Shown: piece by piece, positions 10,682 to 19,502 of the stretch
Position numbering within the stretch: the stretch's first letter is position 1
How the letters are laid out: every line of letters begins with the position of its first letter
Assembly (NCBI GenBank): GCA_003555025.1
Contig: PWHV01000005.1
Span: 1 to 64,000 of the forward strand
Source: Methanomassiliicoccaceae archaeon
GTDB taxonomy: Archaea > Thermoplasmatota > Thermoplasmata > Methanomassiliicoccales > Methanomethylophilaceae
Direction: 5' to 3'
Length of the DNA stretch: 64,000 nt
The notes under the pieces: model-generated
What the model was told of the DNA's origin: nothing
Databases searched by the model: none
What the model saw: the letters and a program-made list of their open reading frames with translations, nothing else
Program-made: the position numbers and the translations under genes

Positions 10682-11848
10682 CTGAGGGAAGTAGCAGTTA
10701 TCGGCATAGGCGTCACGCAGTTCGGGGAGCTGTGGGACCATTCATTCCGCCAGGTCGGGATACAGGCCGGCCTGGAGGCGGTCTACGACGCCAACCTGTC
10801 CGGCTCGGAGATAGATGCCATGTACATCGGCAACATGTCCTCGGGCCGGTTCATAGACCAGCACCACATCGGGGCGCTTATCGCGGACTACTCGGGGATG
10901 GCGTCCCACAACGTACCTTCCACGAGGATCGAGGCCGCGGGCGCGTCCGGCTCCCTGGCGTTCCGCCAGGGCGTTATGGCGGTGGCCTCGGGGATGCATG
11001 ACGTGGTCGTCGTCGGAGGGGCGGAGAAGATGACCGACGTCTCCGACGATGCCAGCAACTTCATCCTGAACTCCGCCGCCGACCAGCAGTGGGAGTCGAT
11101 GATGGGCGCCACCTTCGCCTCGCTGCACGCCATGATCGCCCAGCGTTACATGCACGAGGGCTACGCCACCCGGGAGCAGATCGCCCAGGTGGCGGTGAAG
11201 AGCCACCTCCACGGGGCGCTCAATCCCAAGGCCCAGTTCCAGAAGCCCATCAAACTGGAAACGGTCCTCCGCTCTCCGACGGTGGCCGAGCCGTTGACGA
11301 TGTTCGACTGCTCGCCGATCTCCGACGGAGCGGCGGCGGTGGTCCTATGCCCGTTGGAGACGGCGCACGAGTACACCGACAAGCCGGTCAAGGTCCTGGG
11401 CACCGGCCAGGCGAGCGATACTCTCGCCCTCTACCAGCGCCCGGACATTTGCTCTTTCGAGGCCACCAAGGTGGCCTCCCGCATGGCCTACGACATCGCC
11501 GGCGTGGGCCCTGACGGCATCGACCTGGTGGAGATCCATGACGATTATACCATATCGGAGCTCCTGGCCCTCGAGGACATGGGCTTCTTCCCCCGCGGTG
11601 AGGCCGGCAAGGCCGTGGAGAGCGGGGAGACGGAGATCGGCGGCAGGCTGCCCGTAAACACCTCCGGCGGTCTCAAGGCCCGCGGCAACCCCATCGGGGC
11701 CACCGGCGTGGCGCAGATCGTCGAGCTTGTGACCCAGCTGCGCGGGGATGCCGACAAGAGGCAGGTCAAGGGGGCGAGCACGGGCATGGCCCAGAGCATC
11801 GGCGGCACCGGTTCCACCGCCGTCATCACCATCATGGGGGTGGTCTAG
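10682..11848 (+). CDS. Thiolase-family subunit with altered catalytic residues, apparent CTG start
   Basis: Homologue of the archaeal acetyl-CoA C-acetyltransferase that partners HMG-CoA synthase. The conserved N-terminus REVAVIGIGVTQFGE is encoded, but the only start available before it is CTG 10682, four bases after the upstream stop and preceded by GGGGTGAT; the first in-frame ATG (10820) would remove 46 residues of core fold. Length from CTG is 388, normal for the family. Three family catalytic positions are changed: nucleophile Cys to Gly (EAAGASGS instead of EAACASGS), HDC to HDD, and the GH of the GHPxGATG motif to GN. It may be a structural pseudo-enzyme. It ends in TAG, immediately followed in frame by the DUF35 ATG. 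Confidence 0.88.
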   Translation: MREVAVIGIGVTQFGELWDHSFRQVGIQAGLEAVYDANLSGSEIDAMYIGNMSSGRFIDQHHIGALIADYSGMASHNVPSTRIEAAGASGSLAFRQGVMAVASGMHDVVVVGGAEKMTDVSDDASNFILNSAADQQWESMMGATFASLHAMIAQRYMHEGYATREQIAQVAVKSHLHGALNPKAQFQKPIKLETVLRSPTVAEPLTMFDCSPISDGAAAVVLCPLETAHEYTDKPVKVLGTGQASDTLALYQRPDICSFEATKVASRMAYDIAGVGPDGIDLVEIHDDYTISELLALEDMGFFPRGEAGKAVESGETEIGGRLPVNTSGGLKARGNPIGATGVAQIVELVTQLRGDADKRQVKGASTGMAQSIGGTGSTAVITIMGVV

Positions 11849-12253
11849 ATGACCGTCGCCAGGTTCTGGAGGGACATACCCAGCCGCTACAACCTCTACG
11901 GCAGCAGGTGCGCCAGCTGCGGGAAGGTCTACTTCCCGGTGAGGCACATCTGCCCGAAATGCCGCCGCTCTAGCATAGGCAAGATGGAGAGGCATCGCCT
12001 CTCCGGCAAGGGCAGGGTGCACTCCTTCTCGGTGGTGCACGACGCCCCGCCGCAGCTAGCGGTTCTGAAGCCCTACGCGGTGGCCATAGTGGAGATGGAC
12101 GAGGGCGTCAAGGTGACAGGACAGCTCGTCGATGTTGAGATCGAAGAGATAGATATCGGCATGGGCGTCGAAGCGGTCCTGCGCAAGCTAGGCGACGAGG
12201 GCCCCGCGGGAATAATCCACTACGGCTTCAAGTTCTCCCCCCGCTTCGACTGA
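11849..12253 (+). CDS. DUF35 zinc-ribbon/OB-fold protein of the thiolase-HMGS complex
   Basis: 134 residues. An N-terminal rubredoxin-like zinc ribbon (CASC about 16 residues before CPKC) is followed by an OB fold with SGKGRVHSFSVVH. In the methanogen thiolase/HMG-CoA synthase complex this protein bridges the two enzymes and helps form the shared CoA-binding site. ATG 11849 directly follows the TAG of the thiolase homologue in the same frame, with GGGGGTGG upstream as a ribosome-binding site. It ends one base before the convergent giant gene. Confidence 0.92.
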   Translation: MTVARFWRDIPSRYNLYGSRCASCGKVYFPVRHICPKCRRSSIGKMERHRLSGKGRVHSFSVVHDAPPQLAVLKPYAVAIVEMDEGVKVTGQLVDVEIEEIDIGMGVEAVLRKLGDEGPAGIIHYGFKFSPRFD

Positions 12254-12254
12254 G

Positions 12255-15200
12255 TCATATCAGGACGCGGCGGGTGCGGCGGCGCTCCGACAGCAGGGGG
12301 AGGTAGCTGATCTCAGCGAAGCCCCGTCCCTTGATGGCAGGATAAACGACCTCCTCCCCTATCCCGAGCTTCTCGGCCAGGGGGCGGCCGTCGATGCGCA
12401 GGTCCACCGCCATGGCGGGGTTGATGTTGCTGATGCGCAGGTAGCCGTCCCGCAGCTCGATGTCCAGGCGGGGCAGGAATGAGCGCTCGATGCGCTCCAT
12501 CGCCCAGGCGGCCGCATGGCACGCCCGGCGCAGGCTGGAGGGGTCATCCGCGGACCACAACATCCCCCGGTGGTCTTTGAGGTCGACCCCCTGGGCCTCG
12601 GCCTCGTCTATGCGCCGGCGGCACTCGTCGAACTGCTCCACCAAAACGCGGGCCCGTTCCTCCTCGAGGCCTTGGACGCAGGACGCGGCTTTGGCCCTCC
12701 ACAGCGCCTCCTCCCATGCGCCATCGTCGCGTAACAACCGGGCTTCTGCTGCCAGATCCGCCGCCGGCCCGCGCTCCTCCACCGCTTCAAGCATGGAATC
12801 AACCGCCTCATCGCAACGGAGCCTCAACTCCGCGCTGAGCTCGAGGAGGGCGTGGTCGTCATACGTGGCGGTGAGGCCGGTGTCGTGCCCCGTCATCCCC
12901 ACCGCCTCGATGACGGCCTCCTCCGTCCCGTAAAGGCCGTGGACCATGTCGGCGCCGGTCTCCACCGTCCCTCGGCCGTGGTCGAGGACGGACGGCTCCT
13001 CGTTGCGGGAGTGCTGGTCCCTCTCGCTGCCGGCGACGCAATGACGGGCATGCTCCACACCCATCATCCGGGCTGCATAGCAGCCGGCGCAGAGGCACTC
13101 CTCCGCCGCTCCGATGCATCCGCTCCCGCCCTCCCAGCAGAAGAAGGCCTCGCCCCTTTCCGCCGATGCCGCGGTGTAGGAGGGGCAGGAGCCGCACCTG
13201 CAATACGACCTGCCCTCGGCGATGAAAATGCTCCTCCTCCTGGGGCTCATGGCGCCCACCAGGCGCAGCGTCTGCATCCATTTGGGCTCGTTCTCGTAAT
13301 CAACGGCAGCGTCATGCTCTGGAATGGTGGCGGCCTCCGTCGCGGCGAGGAGGCCCGCCATCTCGGTGATGCGGGCCCTCTCCGTATGGCGGAGCTCATG
13401 CATGCGCCGTTGCGCAGCGTCCTCAAGCTCCAGCATCGCTCCGATCCCACCGTCGCTGTCGCCCTTGGAGACCAGCGCCACAGTCCCTTCCAGCGCTTCG
13501 ATGTACGAGCGCATCCCCCATCGGGCGGGGGCCTCCTCCATCATCTGGCGGAAACGCTGGACACGGGGTTTGATGCGGATGTAGGCATCCAACGAGGCAT
13601 TCAGGTTGATGTGGTGGCTCTGGGTGAGGACATACGCGGAGATGAAGGTGCCGCGGGAGGTCCATTCCTCCACCTGCTTGATGGCCGCTTCCGCACGTTC
13701 GGTGTGCATCCCCTCTTCGGCCATGTAATCGCGCAGCTCCGACAGGGACCGCAGCGCCCCGCGCACCATGTCACGCTTCTGGGAGGTCCTTCCCTTGGCC
13801 ATGCCGATGAGGCCCTCCACGTCGCCGGCGGCGTGGAACCACCTTTCTGACACCAGGCCTCGGACGGTGTCCATGACCGCGAGGTCCTTCTCCAGGTCCG
13901 GCCCGCTGAGCTCGTCATCCTCCATCGCCTCCTCCACGGAGGAGCGGCTGAGCATGTCGATGAGTTCTCCTACCTGGTCCACGGCCCGCTCCGATATGCC
14001 GCGGGCGAGGCAGAACTCGCCGCTCATCATGACGTCGGAGGCCAGCGCTTGTAGCTCCTCTTGACTTCCGACCTCGTATCCGATGCGCTCGGCGTCGCCG
14101 ACGCTGAGACGGTTGCGGAACTGTGTCATATCGATGGAATCGATGATCTCCTTCCTCCTCTCCGCCTCGCGCCGCAGCGCGGTGATGATGTCCAGCGCCC
14201 TCTCGGGCTCCGGCCCTGACGCCATTGACTCCGCATGGGATATCATCTCTTTCACCGCGCCCTCCTCGCGGGGACGGAAACGCACCCCCTCCACTTTGTC
14301 CCGCAGCCGGGGGAAGTTCTCCTTCAAAGAGCTGGCGATTTCCGCTCTGCCCGCCCTCACCGCCTTCTCCAACAACGAGGAGGCCAGTCGGTAGTCCTCG
14401 CTCTCGAGGAAGAACTCGGCCTGGGGTATGGACTCCCGCAGCGACACCTCATCGATGCCCAATTCCCTCACGGCATCCTGCACCTGCGTCGCCTGCGAGA
14501 GCATCTCCGTCGCGGCCGCCCTGCTGCCGCGATCGAAGATGCTGCGCATCAGCCTCTTGGTGGATATGTCGGCGTCCCGGAACTTTCCGTTATGAAGGAG
14601 CAGCAAAGCGTTATCCAGCACATCCCGGTCGTCCTCGCGCTCGATGATGCGGTCCAGGCGGAGCATGTTGCTGTAGACCTCCCCATGGAGGATGGTGGCG
14701 ATCTCCAACTCGATCTTTGATTCCCTGCTCAGCTCATGCCCCCGCCGCAGTTCCCCTGCTCTCAGATGACGGCGGGCGCTTTTCAGCTTGCTCAGCTGCT
14801 CATCGAGGTTCGTCCCTTCCGCCGCGTGGCGGCTGGCGGTGTTGTGCAGCTCTTCGACCCTCTGCTGCAGCTCGGTGAACACTGTATCCGCCAGCCTCGA
14901 CTCCAGGTCCTTGGCCTTGTCCACGTCTTCGAGGCGCACCCTGCGACCCATTGTGCTCAAGGAGTACATCTCTCGCCGGTGGGCGGATACGTCCACGTTC
15001 ACATACTCCCCGGTGGCGATAAGATCCTTTATCTTGCGGACATGGCGCTCGAGGGAGTCCGTCACATTCCCTGTTATCTTCTTGCGCGCGGTCCATACAT
15101 GCACATGGGCCTGCTCGTGCTCTCCTCTCTCCGTCATCGCCTCGGCTTCGGAGAGCATCTCCTCGTAGGGCCCCACCTCGATCTTACCGCGGTGGGCCTC

Positions 15201-16766
15201 TATGTCCCCGCGGAGGGCGTCGACGGATTCGGCCGCCTTCTCGCCCAGTCGGAGGTCTATGCTCTCCGCCAGCTCGCGGACGGCCTCCACACGGCCTTTG
15301 AATCTGCCCTCGGAGACGTCTTGGAAGAGCTCATCCAAGCGCTCGGTCTCCTCCGGCAGCTCCGCCTCCATGCGGAACCCTGACAAGAGCCCCATCTGGC
15401 ACTCGAGGAAGTCATCGGCGACGTATTCCAAGGCCTGCCCCTTGATCAGGCCCAAGGCCTCCTGGATCATCTCGTGGGCGCCACTGAAGTCCCCTCTCAG
15501 GGCCATCTCCCTGCCCCACTCGATGCGCTTGTCGGCCTCTCTCATGTCGATGTCGTATCGGTCCAGCTCATCCGCCAGCCTCTCCATCTCCGCGAAGGAG
15601 TCACGCATCTCGATGAAACCGGGCATCATGTCCTTGAGGACGGACTCGACCTCGCGCACCTTATCCAGCGCCCCTTCCAGGTCGCCGCTGGACAATATAT
15701 GCCGCGCCTCGTCGAGCCCGACGATGACCGGTCCGATGTCGTGGCCCACCCTCCGGCCGATCTGGATCATCTCCGACAACGAGTCTATGATGCCGGAGAC
15801 CATGTCGGACTCCCGGGTGCCCATCATGTCGTCCAGCTCCAGGAATATCTCCAGGGCCTGGTAGGGGTTCTCCTCCATCTTCTCCTGCATGTCCTCCAGC
15901 CGTTTTTCGACCTCTGGGTCGCGGATGCCCTGGTCCTCCAGCACCTTGTGCCGGTAGCTAATGAACTCGTGGGCGTAGTCGATCCCTTGGCGGAGGATCT
16001 CGTCCATCTCTTCGTAGATGCGGTAGAGGGTGTCGAAAGCCTGACGGTAGTCGCCGCGTCGTAGGGAGGCCCGCGACTGGTCCCACATGCCGCTTATCGG
16101 GCCCATGTCCTGCAGGGCCCTCTCCACCATGGCCTGTTGCTCGGCCACTGCCTGGGCCACATGATTGTAGACCTTTTCGAGCTCGCCTATCGCGGCCTTC
16201 AGAACGCCGCGCACATCATCGAGGCCACCATCGACCTGCTGAAGGCCCTCCATGGCCTGTTTCAGCTCCGGCGTGATATCATCTTCCCTGACGACCTCGT
16301 CGACCACCTCCTGCAGCGCAGACCTGCTGTCGAGTATGAATCGCCTGGCCTCTTCCTCAAGCTCATCGGCGATCCTCGCCGCCTCGGAGATGTCGGTGGA
16401 CATCGCAAGCTCCCCTTCGACGATGCGGTCCATCAGTTCGGGGGGTGTGTATGAGAAACCGAGGTCCACGGTGTTGCGCAGGTCCATGAAACGGGTGGTA
16501 ATCACCTGCTGGCCGGCCATGTCCAATTCCTGGCGGCCGGCGTTAGCCAGATCAAGGGCGTCATGGAAGCGACCCTCCTCGTAGGCTGCCTCCGCATCCC
16601 TCACCATCTTCTCGGTGGCGGCGAAGTCCATCTCCGGGAAGTCGAGGCCGCGGAGGTCCTCATGGAGCTTGGCGAGGGCCTTCTCCGCCTCCTGTTTGGT
16701 CATCACAGCCCTTCTTCCCCTCTCTTGAAGGGATCGGGCGAGACTGATCTGCGGCGGCAAGGTCAA
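12255..16766 (-). CDS. Giant helical protein with a Cys-rich DUF2769-like segment
   Basis: About 1503 residues, almost entirely charged helix and probably a long coiled-coil or TPR-like rod; many blocks follow a pattern such as EEALRxG-x-AHEL. Residues about 1183-1245 form a compact nine-cysteine cluster (CRCGSCPSY, FFCWEGGSGC, CLCAGCY, ARHC) that resembles the archaeal DUF2769 metal-binding segment from memory. About 250 more residues follow, ending in a short beta-rich region. No membrane helix or signal is seen. Start TTG 16766 has AGAGGTGA upstream; an ATG at 16703 is the alternative. The Cgi121 gene ends 33 bases upstream, so the two are likely co-transcribed. Function unknown. Confidence 0.8.
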   Translation of the reverse strand: MTLPPQISLARSLQERGRRAVMTKQEAEKALAKLHEDLRGLDFPEMDFAATEKMVRDAEAAYEEGRFHDALDLANAGRQELDMAGQQVITTRFMDLRNTVDLGFSYTPPELMDRIVEGELAMSTDISEAARIADELEEEARRFILDSRSALQEVVDEVVREDDITPELKQAMEGLQQVDGGLDDVRGVLKAAIGELEKVYNHVAQAVAEQQAMVERALQDMGPISGMWDQSRASLRRGDYRQAFDTLYRIYEEMDEILRQGIDYAHEFISYRHKVLEDQGIRDPEVEKRLEDMQEKMEENPYQALEIFLELDDMMGTRESDMVSGIIDSLSEMIQIGRRVGHDIGPVIVGLDEARHILSSGDLEGALDKVREVESVLKDMMPGFIEMRDSFAEMERLADELDRYDIDMREADKRIEWGREMALRGDFSGAHEMIQEALGLIKGQALEYVADDFLECQMGLLSGFRMEAELPEETERLDELFQDVSEGRFKGRVEAVRELAESIDLRLGEKAAESVDALRGDIEAHRGKIEVGPYEEMLSEAEAMTERGEHEQAHVHVWTARKKITGNVTDSLERHVRKIKDLIATGEYVNVDVSAHRREMYSLSTMGRRVRLEDVDKAKDLESRLADTVFTELQQRVEELHNTASRHAAEGTNLDEQLSKLKSARRHLRAGELRRGHELSRESKIELEIATILHGEVYSNMLRLDRIIEREDDRDVLDNALLLLHNGKFRDADISTKRLMRSIFDRGSRAAATEMLSQATQVQDAVRELGIDEVSLRESIPQAEFFLESEDYRLASSLLEKAVRAGRAEIASSLKENFPRLRDKVEGVRFRPREEGAVKEMISHAESMASGPEPERALDIITALRREAERRKEIIDSIDMTQFRNRLSVGDAERIGYEVGSQEELQALASDVMMSGEFCLARGISERAVDQVGELIDMLSRSSVEEAMEDDELSGPDLEKDLAVMDTVRGLVSERWFHAAGDVEGLIGMAKGRTSQKRDMVRGALRSLSELRDYMAEEGMHTERAEAAIKQVEEWTSRGTFISAYVLTQSHHINLNASLDAYIRIKPRVQRFRQMMEEAPARWGMRSYIEALEGTVALVSKGDSDGGIGAMLELEDAAQRRMHELRHTERARITEMAGLLAATEAATIPEHDAAVDYENEPKWMQTLRLVGAMSPRRRSIFIAEGRSYCRCGSCPSYTAASAERGEAFFCWEGGSGCIGAAEECLCAGCYAARMMGVEHARHCVAGSERDQHSRNEEPSVLDHGRGTVETGADMVHGLYGTEEAVIEAVGMTGHDTGLTATYDDHALLELSAELRLRCDEAVDSMLEAVEERGPAADLAAEARLLRDDGAWEEALWRAKAASCVQGLEEERARVLVEQFDECRRRIDEAEAQGVDLKDHRGMLWSADDPSSLRRACHAAAWAMERIERSFLPRLDIELRDGYLRISNINPAMAVDLRIDGRPLAEKLGIGEEVVYPAIKGRGFAEISYLPLLSERRRTRRVLI

Positions 16767-16799
16767 GAGGTCACCTCTGATTCTTCGTTTATTATGGCG

Positions 16800-17231
16800 C
16801 TACCGTTTTAAAATATCTACCATCGCCACCCGCTCGAGGGCATCCTTCACCAGGGACTCGTCATCCGCTCCGATCACGGAAGGGTCCTCTGTGAGGCCGA
16901 AGCGGGAGAGCACCGCCTCCGGGTCCGATCCTTCGAGCAGAAGCACCATGCGGCCCTTGCCCGCCTTCACCCCCATCCTCGCTATCGCCAGCGACAGCTG
17001 CCTTTCCCCGGAGGCGTAGAGCAACACCTCCATGAGCAGCCTCGATGAGACGTTCTCGCGCCTTTCGAAAGCCCTCTCCGCATGCGTCAGCGCCGACAGC
17101 ACATGGTCCATGCCGCAGACCTCATCGGCATCGAGGGCTATCCCGTCGCCGTCGCTATCGCGGAAATAGGCTATCAGCGACTCCACGTCATCCAGCACGC
17201 CTGAGGCACCGAGGACCGACACCCTGCCCAT
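16800..17231 (-). CDS. cgi121: KEOPS complex subunit Cgi121
   Basis: 143 residues. The central segment MEVLLYASGERQLSLAIARM and the closing ALERVAMVDILKR match archaeal Cgi121 proteins, for example the M. jannaschii homologue with MEILVRASGQRQ. In KEOPS, Cgi121 binds the Bud32 kinase and recruits tRNA for N6-threonylcarbamoyladenosine (t6A37) synthesis. ATG 17231 is chosen because TATA (17255-17262) lies about 27 nt upstream and the family begins here; an upstream frame to 17309 would read through the promoter. The giant helical gene follows after 33 bases. Confidence 0.85.
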   Translation of the reverse strand: MGRVSVLGASGVLDDVESLIAYFRDSDGDGIALDADEVCGMDHVLSALTHAERAFERRENVSSRLLMEVLLYASGERQLSLAIARMGVKAGKGRMVLLLEGSDPEAVLSRFGLTEDPSVIGADDESLVKDALERVAMVDILKR

Positions 17232-17355
17232 GGGCGCTCGATTGCGAAGGTCGGTATAAAATGATGCCTCCCCGCTGGTCTTATGGCACCGGCGGAATAG
17301 TTTTATCAACTCAACCCCTCTTATCCAGCTTGGACTAATGGAAGCTGGTGTTCAA

Positions 17356-18288
17356 ATGAGCAAGGAATGGAAGAAGGTGGCCGCTCCGGCCTCCATATCC
17401 AATCTGGGGCCTGGATTCGATGTTTTCGGCATGGCCCTCGAGGAGCCCTACGACCTGGTGTGCGCGCGGAAATGCGAGGAAGGCGTCTCCGTCATCTCCA
17501 TAGAGGGCACGGGGGCGGAAGGGTTGCCATCCGACCCATCCAAGAACTCCGCCGCCATCGCCGCCGCTGAGGTCCTCCGTCGCTGCGATGCGGATTTTGG
17601 CATTGAGCTGCGCATGATCAAGGGCATCAGACCCCGCAGCGGCATCGGGTCCTCCGGGGCCTCCGCCGCCGGCGGCGCCTACGTTGCCAACCTTCTCTGC
17701 GGCGGAGGTCTCGGCGACACCGAGCTGGTGCTCTGCGCCGCCTACGCCGAGGAGGTCACCTCGGGAGGCATGCACGCCGACAACGTGGCCCCATCGCTGC
17801 TGGGCGGCTTCACGGTAATAAGGTCCTACGCTCCGCTGGAGGTGCTCAAGGTGACCCCGCCGCAGAACCTGGGCGTGGCCGTGGCCATGCCTGACATCGA
17901 GGTCTCCACCAAGGAGGCGCGCAAGGTGCTGCCCTCCGAGGTCCCGGTCAGCGACCTGGTGTTCCATGTGGGCAACGCCTCTTGCCTGGTACACGCGATG
18001 ATGACCGGCGACCTCGACCTGATGGGGAGGTCGGTGAAGGACGCGGTCTTCGAGCCCGCCCGCGCCCATCTTGTGCCTCATCTAAACGAGGCCAAGGACG
18101 CCGCCCGGTCCCACGGGGCGAAGGCCTCCTTCCTCGGCGGCTCTGGACCCTGCGTGATATCGTTCTTCGACCGTTCCATGATGGACGGAAGCGACATCGC
18201 CGCGGCGGTTAGGGACCTCTACCTGGAGAAAGGCATCGACTGCCAGACATGGATCACATCGGCGGGGGCCGGCTGCCGGGAGGTGTGA
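17356..18288 (+). CDS. thrB: Homoserine kinase
   Basis: GHMP-family kinase that phosphorylates homoserine with ATP for threonine synthesis. It shows the N-terminal SISNLGPGFDVFG strand-turn and the phosphate loop RPRSGIGSSGASAAGG. Length about 310 fits ThrB. GGTG seven bases before ATG 17356 favours that start; ATG 17338 in the same frame is possible. A TATA-like TTTTATC lies at 17301-17307. The threonine synthase start overlaps the end of this gene's ribosome-binding region, forming a thrBC operon. Confidence 0.93.
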   Translation: MSKEWKKVAAPASISNLGPGFDVFGMALEEPYDLVCARKCEEGVSVISIEGTGAEGLPSDPSKNSAAIAAAEVLRRCDADFGIELRMIKGIRPRSGIGSSGASAAGGAYVANLLCGGGLGDTELVLCAAYAEEVTSGGMHADNVAPSLLGGFTVIRSYAPLEVLKVTPPQNLGVAVAMPDIEVSTKEARKVLPSEVPVSDLVFHVGNASCLVHAMMTGDLDLMGRSVKDAVFEPARAHLVPHLNEAKDAARSHGAKASFLGGSGPCVISFFDRSMMDGSDIAAAVRDLYLEKGIDCQTWITSAGAGCREV

Positions 18289-18290
18289 AC

Positions 18291-19502
18291 TTGCAGAGAA
18301 GGGTCCGATGCTGGGAGTGCCATCGCGTGGTGGAGGACCCGTATCTCGACGCCTGCCCGTCCTGCAACGGGCTGCTGGAGGTGTCCCTCGACCTGGAACC
18401 GGTCAAGGAGATGGCCCCGTCCGACCTCCGGTCGAGGCCTTTCGGGGTCTGGCGTTACACGCCGTTCCTACCCGTGGATCCATCGATGGCGGTGTCGCTG
18501 CAGGAAGGGGGCACCCCGCTGTACGCGTGCGGGGGCATCGCCGCCGACATCGGCGTCAGGGCGCTCAGCGTCAAGTACGAGGGCGCCAACCCCACCGGCT
18601 CCTTCAAGGACCGGGGGATGACGGTGGGCATCACCCGCGCCAGAGAGATCGGCGCCGACATGGTGGGCTGCGCCTCCACCGGCAACACCTCCGCCAGCCT
18701 GGCGGCCTACGCCGCCAAGGCGGGGATAGGATGTTTGGTGCTTCTCCCTGAAGGGAAGGTAGCGCTAGGCAAGCTGGCCCAGGCCATCTTCTACGGCGCC
18801 AAGGTCGTATCGGTGGAGGGGAACTTCGACGACGCGCTGCGCACCATCAGGGAGATGGCGGAGCAAAGGATCCTCTATCTTCTGAACTCCATCAACCCCT
18901 TCCGCCCCGAAGGGCAGAAGTCGGTGCTGCTGGAGATAATGGACCAGCTCGATTACCGGCTGCCCGACCGCATCGTCCTTCCGGTGGGGAACGCCGGCAA
19001 CATCTCGGCGGTGCACAAGGCGCTCAAGGAGCTTGTGGAGGTGGGATGGATAGACGGCATGCCTATGCTCACCGGGGTCCAGGCCAGCGGCTCCCGCCCC
19101 CTTGTCGACTCCTTCCAGGCGGGAAGGAGGGGCTTCACCCCCGAGCCGGGGCCGGAGACGGTGGCCACCGCCATCCGCATCGGCAACCCGGTCAGCGGCC
19201 GCAAGGCACTGGACGCCATCTACTCCACCGGCGGCGCCGCCGTGGACGTCAGCGATGAGGAGATCCTCGACGCCCAGCTCATGCTGGGAAGAAGGGAGGG
19301 AGTGGGCGTGGAGCCGGCCAGCGCCGCATCGGTCGCCGGCCTGCGGAAGCTCATCGACGAAGGCGTCGCCGACCGCGACGAGGAAGTGGTCTGCATCTGC
19401 ACCGGTAACGCCCTCAAGGACCCTGAAACCATGATGTCGCAGTGCGTCCGGCCTTACAGCGCCCGGCCGGAGGTGAGCGCGGTGATGGAAGCCATCCGCT
19501 GA
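18291..19502 (+). CDS. thrC: Threonine synthase
   Basis: PLP enzyme converting O-phosphohomoserine to threonine. An N-terminal zinc-ribbon pair (CWEC and CPSC) precedes the catalytic domain. The PLP lysine is about residue 106 in NPTGSFKDRGM, and the phosphate-binding region is STGNTSAS. I place the start at TTG 18291, five bases after GGGAGGTG; a GTG at 18285 is a close alternative. About 403 residues. It ends at TGA abutting the convergent Hel308 stop, the two stops forming TGATCA. Confidence 0.94.
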   Translation: MQRRVRCWECHRVVEDPYLDACPSCNGLLEVSLDLEPVKEMAPSDLRSRPFGVWRYTPFLPVDPSMAVSLQEGGTPLYACGGIAADIGVRALSVKYEGANPTGSFKDRGMTVGITRAREIGADMVGCASTGNTSASLAAYAAKAGIGCLVLLPEGKVALGKLAQAIFYGAKVVSVEGNFDDALRTIREMAEQRILYLLNSINPFRPEGQKSVLLEIMDQLDYRLPDRIVLPVGNAGNISAVHKALKELVEVGWIDGMPMLTGVQASGSRPLVDSFQAGRRGFTPEPGPETVATAIRIGNPVSGRKALDAIYSTGGAAVDVSDEEILDAQLMLGRREGVGVEPASAASVAGLRKLIDEGVADRDEEVVCICTGNALKDPETMMSQCVRPYSARPEVSAVMEAIR

